NCBI GenBank assembly: GCA_964541075.1 | Contig: CAZIPZ010000005.1 | Span: forward strand, 1-42,966 | Length of the DNA: 42,966 nucleotides | Source: CAZIPZ01 sp964541075 | GTDB taxonomy: Bacteria; Acidobacteriota; Terriglobia; 20CM-2-55-15 | Direction: 5' to 3' | In this document: one piece after another, positions 17,582 through 24,050 of the stretch | Layout of the letters: every line of letters begins with the position of its first letter | How positions within the stretch are numbered: position 1 is the stretch's first letter | Position numbers and translations under genes: made by a program | The notes under the pieces: model-generated | Seen by the model: only the letters and a program-made list of their open reading frames with translations | What the model was told of the DNA's origin: nothing | Database searches by the model: none

Positions 17582-18157
17582 ATGGCAGACCAGAAGGCGA
17601 TAATCAGGGATCGAATTTTAGAGCGGCTTTGGACAGACGATGCTTCCGAGATCAGCGTCTATGCCATTCTGGATGCCGCCCGCGACGAACAGGTTTATCG
17701 ATTGATTCAATCCAGCCGCCTGCCTTGGGTGTGTCTTTATTCAGGAAACCTTCCAATCAGTCTGGCGAAAGCGGCGCCTTACTTGTTGAAGCTCGAGAAG
17801 AAGCATTCGACCACGAACACGATCCTCGATCGGGGATGGGGTCAGAGTTGGGGAGTATTCTTGCGGAGTGCTGCGGAACTCAATCAACTTCGAAAACACT
17901 TCCACAGCTTTCTGATGGTGGAAGACGAAGGGGGCAGACGCCTGGTGTTTCGCTATTACGATCCCCGCGTGTTTCGAGTTTACTTGCCAACATGCCGGCC
18001 AAACGAACTGCAGACCGTGTTTGGGCCGGTGAAGCAGTTCTTTGTGGAGGCGGAAGAGCCAACTTGCCTTCTTGAGTTCCGATTGAATCAGGAACGTTTG
18101 ATCACAGAACAGCACGCTTTCGATCCTCTCTCAGATGCGGACAACCTGACGCCTTAA
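17582..18157 (+). CDS. DUF4123 T6SS effector-loading adaptor (copy 1)
   Basis: The 191-residue product matches DUF4123 across its length: YAILDAARDEQVYRLIQSS near the start, PYLLKLEK, a central GWGQSWGVFLRSAAEL, RKHFHSFLMVEDEGG and the diagnostic FRYYDPRVFRVYLPTC. DUF4123 proteins (Tap/TEC type) are known cytoplasmic chaperones that load effectors onto VgrG; they are not themselves secreted. ATG 17582 is preferred to the in-frame ATG at 17567. It sits about 100 bases after the LysM gene and converges on the PFCxxC gene, nine bases away. A second DUF4123 gene at 23120 shares motifs but is clearly diverged, suggesting each serves a different cargo. The cargo of this copy could be the LysM protein or the zincin protein at 18973. 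Confidence 0.93.
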   Translation: MADQKAIIRDRILERLWTDDASEISVYAILDAARDEQVYRLIQSSRLPWVCLYSGNLPISLAKAAPYLLKLEKKHSTTNTILDRGWGQSWGVFLRSAAELNQLRKHFHSFLMVEDEGGRRLVFRYYDPRVFRVYLPTCRPNELQTVFGPVKQFFVEAEEPTCLLEFRLNQERLITEQHAFDPLSDADNLTP

Positions 18158-18166
18158 GCGCGAGTT

Positions 18167-18907
18167 TCACGCTTCCCTTTTCAGTTTTGCGCGGGTGCAT
18201 TCCTCACAAAAGGGAAGGCCGAGAGCGGCGGCTTCCTGCATAGCTGCGGCCATCGCTTTGGCATCCATGTCGTCATTGGAGGGATCGGTGACTTTGGGTG
18301 GTTGAGTTTTGGCTTCGCGCTCATGCTTGAGCCGAGCGCGGGTGCATTCCTCACAGAAGGGAAGACCGAGTGCCGCCGCTTCCTTCATCGCAGTCGCCAT
18401 GGCCTCTGCATCCACGTCGTTATTGGAGGGATCCGCGGGTTTTGGGGCCGGCGCCGCCGCCTTCAACCGTGAGCGGGTGCATTCCTCACAGAACGGAAGC
18501 CCCTGGCTGGCGGCATCCTGCATCGCTTCAGCCAAGGCCTTTGCCAATGCTTCTTCCTGCTTTCTGGCTTCTGCCAGCATCTTCATCCGGGCTTTAAAGC
18601 ATTTTTCGCAAAATGGGACTCCCAGCCGCGCGGCCTCGCGCATGGCTTCCGCCATAGCCTTCGCATCTAGATCCTCGGCTTCAGGCTCTGGAACATGCAA
18701 ATCCGCGACCACTTCAGGGCCAGTGCGTTCCTCGATCTCTGCAACTAGTGTGGGAGGCGGTTCAGCGGCAAGTTCCGCTTCAAGCTTGGGCGGAACCTCC
18801 ATATCGAGATCGCCGTCGAGCTGGGGCACATGGTAGATGTTGATGGTGTTTGCGCCCGTCGCGTCTTTGGTAAGCCGTCTGACGTGGAAAGCCTTTCGGG
18901 TCGCCAT
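18167..18907 (-). CDS. Protein with four PFCxxC repeat modules
   Basis: No named family is recognised. From ATG 18907 the product has 246 residues. Residues 1-35 are basic (MATRKAFHVRRLTKD); ~36-95 are acidic and Pro-rich; the rest carries four modules of the form AMxEAAxLGLPFCEECTRARLK, with their conserved cores at plus-strand 18199, 18346, 18481 and 18601 (spacings 49, 45 and 40 residues). Each module holds a CxxC pair flanked by charged helices, which suggests zinc or redox chemistry, or thiol-mediated oligomerisation. Between modules are DPSNDDMDAKAMA-type linkers. The gene is the only minus-strand gene inside the effector island, convergent with DUF4123 copy 1 and divergent from the zincin gene with 65 bases between. 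A regulator, immunity or thiol-sensing role is speculation. Confidence 0.75.
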   Translation of the reverse strand: MATRKAFHVRRLTKDATGANTINIYHVPQLDGDLDMEVPPKLEAELAAEPPPTLVAEIEERTGPEVVADLHVPEPEAEDLDAKAMAEAMREAARLGVPFCEKCFKARMKMLAEARKQEEALAKALAEAMQDAASQGLPFCEECTRSRLKAAAPAPKPADPSNNDVDAEAMATAMKEAAALGLPFCEECTRARLKHEREAKTQPPKVTDPSNDDMDAKAMAAAMQEAAALGLPFCEECTRAKLKREA

Positions 18908-18972
18908 CCGGGACAATATACACACGCTGCATGAGTTTTGGTATCTTGTACCGGCTTCACGAGAAATCAACG

Positions 18973-21168
18973 ATGCGTTATGCCGCCGCGAACAAATCAC
19001 TCGCCCTCACCGCAAAGCTGAAACAAGGTTTCGTCAATAAGGTTAAATTCCAAATTCTCGATGCGTCGGGAGCTCAGGTGCACGAAAGCCCTGAAAAAGA
19101 CCTTGTGGACGGTAAGGCGGCATGGGAGTGGACGCCTAACACAGAGGAGTTCAAGGCTCTGGCGGATACGGATGATTTCGTGGAGGTTTCAGTCCGTGTC
19201 TTTTGGCTTAATCCAGACGGTTCCGGCTCCGGCGGCTACATTTACCTGGATCAGGTGACTGTATTCAGGGATCAAATAACGGTAAAGATCAGTGACGAAC
19301 AGGGACAGGCCGTCAAGAGTGCGCTTGTACGCCTTGTGGTTCACAGGCCTGGGGTTCTCACGCCGTCGCAGAAGACACCCGAGGCTCCCGCAAACGATCA
19401 GGGCGAAGTTACTTTCAAGGACTTGGAGTACTGGACCTCTATCACTGTTGTAGTAAGCGGTGCATGGGTGTTGAAGACCGCAACCGCTCCGTGGACGACA
19501 GGGAAGGAGAAGGGCTTGAACAGGGAGGTTGTTGTCGTTCCCAAGACCTACAAGGCGATGTTCAAGGAGATTGCGCGATCTGGCGAGACGGAATTTGCTC
19601 CCATTCCAGAAATCGGAGGTAAACGAATTCAGTTCGTGAATTTCGACAAGGAACAGGCAGCGCCACACCCTCTGCCGCAAGGAGACGCTAAACAATACTA
19701 TGGGCACCTAATCGATCTCAAAGTCGGTCCCATGGAAACTCCGAAGGAATTTGCCGGCTACCCCATATTCGTGAAATTTGAAGCTGCGACAACGAACGGC
19801 AGGCGCAACCATCCTAAGCCCGCCCTGAGCGGACAAGGCAAAGAAGCAGACGCCACTGGCGTTCTTGAGTTGCGCTTGGATGCGGACGGCACGGCTATTT
19901 GCACCGTAGAGCTCGGCTATGCCGGTGGAGATCTTTTCACGCTGAAGATCTGCAGCCACAAGGATCTCAGCGGAACGGTGGATGAAACACTGCAGATTGA
20001 GAGTTGGCGAAAGTTGTTTTACGAACTCATTGCTCCGAATGCCATGACCCCTGCGCTGGACGGCGACGACTTTGTAGCGGATGTACGAGACCGAATAAAG
20101 AAGGTGCTGGATCCCGTGTTCGTTAAGTATGAACGCTCGAAAGCCCATGTATTTGGCGACGACGCCGTTCAAGTCCGCTCCCAGCTTCAGGCGCCGGCGT
20201 TCTTCGGGAGAACGGACCCAAGGCCTTTGTATCTGGGTTCGTCGTATACACGCGAGCCGAAGGGGAAGTCACTTACTTCCCAAGCACACACCGTTCTCAT
20301 TTACCTGTTCGACTACCTTTTCGATGCGAAGTTTCGGCCTGCGCTACAGCAGCCGGTTATGAAGACCCTTGAACAGGAGATCCCGGCGTCCGGCGGTTTG
20401 CGCGGGTTCTTGAACGATTTGGAGGCGGCGCTTCCGGCATGGGTGGGAGCAGGCGTCAAGCATCTGGTGAATAACAATCAGATCCGATGGGAAGCTGTTG
20501 TCACAGATCCAGCGATCTATCAAAATCGGCATCCCGGTCTTGATCCGCAAGGGAAGCCACTGGCAGGGACACTACATCATTCCTGTGTGTCGGCGATAAC
20601 CCACACGAAAGTCAAAATCACTCTGCCGACCAACGCACCCCCAGGGACGATTGTTGGAGAGGAAAGCGCCGAGAAGTGTCCGATAAAAGTGACGCTGACT
20701 CTTAACGAGGTCGAACCATTCGCGGGCGGTTACTCTATGGGGATTCAGCCCACGTATTACCTGGCGCGAACCGACATCTTCGCCCACACGCTTTGCCACG
20801 AACTTGGACATGCGATGGGAATGACGCCAATCGATCAGCCGCCGCCGCCGGGATTAGATGCACCAAAAAGCGTTGACGACGGTGGCACATATTTTTGCGA
20901 TCTGAAATACAAACGGCAGCACACATCAGGGTATGACGAAACCAAGGGAGGCGGAGGCGTGCGCACTCCCGGTGTAGGGCCACACTGTGCAGAGGGAGTT
21001 TCCAGCAAGACCGATCCTGAGTATTCCGACACCATTCCCGACTCCGGATGTGTCATGTACTGGATCGTTCCGAAGTTGGGATCGGCGGAGCGTGAAAGTC
21101 CGTTTCTTTTTTGCGCGGCCTGTACTGAATTTATCAAAGCGCAACCGCTTACCAGCTTAAGTCTCTGA
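18973..21168 (+). CDS. Large HExxH zincin protein, probable T6SS effector
   Basis: The 731-residue protein begins with Ig/TTR-like beta modules (~20-190: VKFQILDASGAQVHE, DQITVKISDEQGQAVKSALV), a central region of unknown fold, and a C-terminal metallopeptidase-like part with LCHELGHAMGM, where His609, Glu610 and His613 form the zinc motif. The following GM is metzincin-like, but the standard third His of HExxHxxGxxH is absent; His671 in GVGPHCAEG is a possible third ligand. Several Cys cluster nearby (YFCDLKY, PHCAEG, SGCVMYW, FCAACTEF). No signal peptide is visible, and adaptor genes surround it, so T6SS delivery as a protease toxin is a reasonable inference. ATG 18973 with GAGAAA upstream is preferred over ATG 18931, which lacks a ribosome site. 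The next gene starts six bases after its stop. Confidence 0.82.
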   Translation: MRYAAANKSLALTAKLKQGFVNKVKFQILDASGAQVHESPEKDLVDGKAAWEWTPNTEEFKALADTDDFVEVSVRVFWLNPDGSGSGGYIYLDQVTVFRDQITVKISDEQGQAVKSALVRLVVHRPGVLTPSQKTPEAPANDQGEVTFKDLEYWTSITVVVSGAWVLKTATAPWTTGKEKGLNREVVVVPKTYKAMFKEIARSGETEFAPIPEIGGKRIQFVNFDKEQAAPHPLPQGDAKQYYGHLIDLKVGPMETPKEFAGYPIFVKFEAATTNGRRNHPKPALSGQGKEADATGVLELRLDADGTAICTVELGYAGGDLFTLKICSHKDLSGTVDETLQIESWRKLFYELIAPNAMTPALDGDDFVADVRDRIKKVLDPVFVKYERSKAHVFGDDAVQVRSQLQAPAFFGRTDPRPLYLGSSYTREPKGKSLTSQAHTVLIYLFDYLFDAKFRPALQQPVMKTLEQEIPASGGLRGFLNDLEAALPAWVGAGVKHLVNNNQIRWEAVVTDPAIYQNRHPGLDPQGKPLAGTLHHSCVSAITHTKVKITLPTNAPPGTIVGEESAEKCPIKVTLTLNEVEPFAGGYSMGIQPTYYLARTDIFAHTLCHELGHAMGMTPIDQPPPPGLDAPKSVDDGGTYFCDLKYKRQHTSGYDETKGGGGVRTPGVGPHCAEGVSSKTDPEYSDTIPDSGCVMYWIVPKLGSAERESPFLFCAACTEFIKAQPLTSLSL

Positions 21169-21174
21169 GGTGAT

Positions 21175-22218
21175 ATGCGGGTCGAAAGAGCAAAGCTGAA
21201 CGACGCGCTGGGCCTCACCGATGACGATTACTGGAGCGCGCCCATCGGAACCATGGAAGCAGTCTTCGACCGGCTAAGCACTGAGCAGATGCAGGGAGTT
21301 TTGCTTGGCGCTCCTGCACAGGTTTCGCTCGACAAGCGCGCAACCATCCCCTTAGTCGCCTACCGCGCGGGATCTTATCGCGACGTCCGAACGCTGGAGT
21401 TCCAGAAGCACGCCGTTCTTGTGGCGGTGGATCTCGATCGTAATGTGGTTCACGCAGCTAGTGCGGTCGCGCTCAACAATCCGCCTGGCTCCGTCGGCAG
21501 CGCGAATTCGGTTCCCATTCCTGACGGCTACATCGCCTCACCTTTTGTGATCGATGCTCGGGATCGGCTCGTTTTGCCGTGGAATCCGGCCTCATATGTC
21601 TTCACGATCATCATGCGCGACCGAGTTTCGAACAGGGTTCGCGTCACGCTCGGCAAATCTTCAGAGGGGTTTCAGGATGAGGCTGTCGCAAAATTTATTG
21701 CGGAACAGCGGGCAAAACACCATCCCATTGTCATTTCACCTTTACCAGGTGATCCTCTTCCTTGCTATCAGCCGTCCGCCGATTCGCCAGAGCTCCCTCA
21801 GAAAGACGGCGTCCTCCTAAAGGTCGAAAGGGTATTGCTTTTGCAGAATGGAACCCACTGGATGCTTCATGGTGCATTCCGCTTACCCGCGCTGCCGCAG
21901 GAACTTGTTGTTCCCCATGAAGAGGAGAAGGACGGGAAACAATCGGCGCCGCCGACAGCAGTTATCGGCATTGCGTTGTTAATCGTGGGGGCCGACACCG
22001 GTCAGCCGACCCTGATTCGATTGCGTGCTCCCAGCTACGACCCTGTTGATTCGAAATCGAAAACAGCAACCGGCTATTTCTCAATGGATTTGTTGCAAGA
22101 GGCTCCGCACCTGGCGAACGTGCCGCAGACCTACTTCATCTACGCAATTTCAGGGGAAACTTTTGCGGCGCCTGTGCCGAGCGCGCTCGTACCTGAATCC
22201 TGGCTGCGGATGGGCTAA
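21175..22218 (+). CDS. Uncharacterised protein, first of a tandem paralog pair
   Basis: No known family is recognised for this 347-residue soluble protein. It has a beta-rich N-terminal half (LVAYRAGSYRDVRTLEFQK, AVLVAVDLDRNVVHAASAV), a linker with PCYQPSADSPELPQKDGVLL, and a C-terminal half with IGIALLIVGADTGQPTLIRL, TGYFSMDLL and VPQTYFIYAISGE. The same landmarks recur in order in the next gene, so the two are tandem paralogs. There is no signal peptide or membrane segment. A strong ribosome site GAGGTGAT sits directly before the ATG, six bases after the zincin stop, so the genes are co-transcribed. Immediate position after a putative protease toxin makes an immunity or inhibitor role possible, but cargo or accessory roles are equally open. 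Confidence 0.8.
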   Translation: MRVERAKLNDALGLTDDDYWSAPIGTMEAVFDRLSTEQMQGVLLGAPAQVSLDKRATIPLVAYRAGSYRDVRTLEFQKHAVLVAVDLDRNVVHAASAVALNNPPGSVGSANSVPIPDGYIASPFVIDARDRLVLPWNPASYVFTIIMRDRVSNRVRVTLGKSSEGFQDEAVAKFIAEQRAKHHPIVISPLPGDPLPCYQPSADSPELPQKDGVLLKVERVLLLQNGTHWMLHGAFRLPALPQELVVPHEEEKDGKQSAPPTAVIGIALLIVGADTGQPTLIRLRAPSYDPVDSKSKTATGYFSMDLLQEAPHLANVPQTYFIYAISGETFAAPVPSALVPESWLRMG

Positions 22219-22223
22219 AAACC

Positions 22224-23120
22224 GTGTCCACCATTCAAACACAGATAGGGAAAGACGAAGTCCTGATCGACGCTCCAGCATCCATTGCCTGGGATACCCA
22301 ACCTTCAGCAGTCGTGCAGGTCCGGTTCGGGGATTCCGTCCGGACGGCTTTAAAAAAGTCGGAGTTTCAGGCCGCCGTCGTGGCGGTTCGACTGGAGACG
22401 GGCGCTGTTTTATCCGGTGTGGCCGTGATGCGAGATGCGCAAGAAGCTTATAGGTTCGATCTTCGGCAATGCTTAAAGCTGGATTGGAACGATGCCACGT
22501 ATCTAGTGACATTGTTTGTCGAGCGGTTCTCTTCAAACACCATTCGCGTTCGCCTGGAAAAGTCTGGCTTGCTGTTTCACGACCCTGAGGTGGTGAAATT
22601 CCTGGCCAAACATCGGCGCCAGGCAAGGGTTCTGGCTGTTTGGCCCGCTGCAGCATCAACTTCGACTGCGCCGGAAAACGCCCTTCCGTTTTACCGACGC
22701 TCACCCGAATCGCCTGAAGTTCCGGAAAAACCCGGTGTGGTCATGTCGATGGCGCAGCAGATTCATTTGAATCCCGGCGCAAGAGCCGTTCTTCGGGGAA
22801 GTTTCCGCTCGCTCCTGCCTGATCGCCCAGTCGTGCCAGATCGCGCCGGACAGGGCTATCTACCGCCGACGACTATCGTTTCCATCACGCTGCTGATCGT
22901 GGGCGATAAGGTTGCGGGCCCAACTCAGCTCAATCTGCAGATCCCGTCATTCAGCCAGATCCATCCAACGATGCCGGATCAGACTGCGAACGGTTTCTTT
23001 GCAATTGATCTTCTCCAGTTCGAAGAAATGCCCCAATTGCTTCAGACCTATTTTATCTATGCGTTCATGAATGAAGGCTACGGGAATCCGATTGTGACCA
23101 CTTTTGTAAAGGCTGCCTGA
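22224..23120 (+). CDS. Uncharacterised protein, second of the tandem paralog pair
   Basis: This 298-residue protein is shorter than its neighbour at 21175 and lacks the first ~40 residues, but shares its layout: VVQVRFGDSVRTALKKSEFQ, AVVAVRLETGAVLSGVAV, then LPFYRRSPESPEVPEKPGVV, VSITLLIVGDKVAGPTQLNL, NGFFAIDLLQ and LLQTYFIYAFMNE. Divergence is substantial, so the duplication is old. The start is GTG at 22224, six bases after the previous stop, and its stop overlaps the DUF4123 start as TGATG. It therefore sits translationally coupled between its paralog and an adaptor. No catalytic motif, signal peptide or membrane helix is visible. Function is unknown. Confidence 0.8.
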   Translation: MSTIQTQIGKDEVLIDAPASIAWDTQPSAVVQVRFGDSVRTALKKSEFQAAVVAVRLETGAVLSGVAVMRDAQEAYRFDLRQCLKLDWNDATYLVTLFVERFSSNTIRVRLEKSGLLFHDPEVVKFLAKHRRQARVLAVWPAAASTSTAPENALPFYRRSPESPEVPEKPGVVMSMAQQIHLNPGARAVLRGSFRSLLPDRPVVPDRAGQGYLPPTTIVSITLLIVGDKVAGPTQLNLQIPSFSQIHPTMPDQTANGFFAIDLLQFEEMPQLLQTYFIYAFMNEGYGNPIVTTFVKAA

Positions 23121-23674
23121 TGAGCAAATCGCCAAGGATTCTAACTGACGAGGAAGCTCGAAAAGTTGAGGCCCAACTTTGGTTCGACCAGATGCCGCCC
23201 GGGCTCCGTGTTTTCGCCATCCTCGATGCGGCCCGACATGCAAGCATCTATCCGGCTGTTCAGTCATGCCGGTTGGAATGGGTTAGTTTGTATCTCGGCA
23301 AAGTCGCAAAGGAGATTGAAGAAGTGGCCCCGTATCTCGTGAAATTGGAGAAGGAAGATCCCTTTACCAAAAACGTCATCGCGAATGGCTGGGCTGATCA
23401 TTGGGGAATTTACTTTTGGGCCCCCGCCGAGTTGGCAGAAGTGAGAAAGCACTTCCGCAAATTTCTCACGGTCAAGGACGAGGACGGCAACGAACTTGTC
23501 TTTCGCTATTATGATCCACGAATCTTCAGGGTCTATCTCCCGACTTGTCTACCTACAGAACTGGATATCCTTTTCGGTCCTGTCCACGAATTCATTATTC
23601 CTGCAAAGAAAGCGCCTGCGGTGGTGCGTTACAGGTTCGAGGAAGGGCAACTGGTCCAGGAGGAAGTCCGTTGA
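23120..23674 (+). CDS. DUF4123 T6SS effector-loading adaptor (copy 2)
   Basis: The 184-residue product carries the DUF4123 landmarks: FAILDAARHASIYPAVQSC, PYLVKLEKEDPF, NGWADHWGIYFWAPAEL, VRKHFRKFLTVKDEDGN and FRYYDPRIFRVYLPTC. Members hold specific effectors and dock them on VgrG before firing. It differs from copy 1 by an extended start (MSKSPRILTDEEARKVEAQ). Its ATG overlaps the preceding stop (TGATG), and the next gene starts two bases after its stop. That coupling to the small gene at 23676 and the MSRPE protein at 24047 suggests these are its loading partners or cargo. Confidence 0.94.
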   Translation: MSKSPRILTDEEARKVEAQLWFDQMPPGLRVFAILDAARHASIYPAVQSCRLEWVSLYLGKVAKEIEEVAPYLVKLEKEDPFTKNVIANGWADHWGIYFWAPAELAEVRKHFRKFLTVKDEDGNELVFRYYDPRIFRVYLPTCLPTELDILFGPVHEFIIPAKKAPAVVRYRFEEGQLVQEEVR

Positions 23675-23675
23675 C

Positions 23676-24050
23676 ATGCTCACCATCCGAAGCCAACAAA
23701 TGCAAGCATTGAGCGAGTACATGCAGGCGAACTTTGAAGACCGCCTGATCCGACACATTTCTGAGGACTTCCCAGAAGAGTTCAAGAAAATGGGTGGCAG
23801 CGAAGAAAACGATGCTCCTGTGCGGGAGTTCGTTAAGAAAGGCTGCTCAAAGGCGACGAGCTACGGCATCTCGACGGAACGAGACATTTCGCGTTTCATC
23901 GACCTGATGCTGAGATTCGGCGAGGGTTTTGAAACGCTCGATAGTATGGAGTGGACAGTTCCCATTCTTAACGATGAGACGCTTATCGGCCGCGGGAAAA
24001 TCGATCTGATTTACCAGCAATTGCCGCCAAACACTTCAGAGGATCGATGA
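23676..24050 (+). CDS. Small helical T6SS-associated protein (copy 1), cassette with MSRPE protein
   Basis: This 124-residue protein begins MLTIRSQQMQALSEYM and continues with a helical core (FEDRLIRHISEDFPEEFKK, VREFVKKGCSKATSYGI, ERDISRFIDLMLRFGEGFE). I associate this pattern (IR-Q--AL at the start, a mid G-S-AT-YGI-TERD segment, LM-RFG-GFE near the end) with small proteins commonly encoded beside DUF4123 and PAAR genes, but know no formal function. A paralog is at 28641. ATG 23676 is chosen over the long upstream frame because an AGGAGGAAG ribosome site precedes it and it lies two bases after the adaptor stop. Its own stop overlaps the start of the next gene (ATGA). A loading-chaperone role for the following protein is inference. 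Confidence 0.85.
   Translation: MLTIRSQQMQALSEYMQANFEDRLIRHISEDFPEEFKKMGGSEENDAPVREFVKKGCSKATSYGISTERDISRFIDLMLRFGEGFETLDSMEWTVPILNDETLIGRGKIDLIYQQLPPNTSEDR

Noticed and set aside
17482..18075. 197-codon plus-strand frame starting after the LysM gene
   Set aside because: Overlaps most of DUF4123 copy 1 in another frame and has no family signature; only the stretch 17480-17581 is free and shows nothing assignable.
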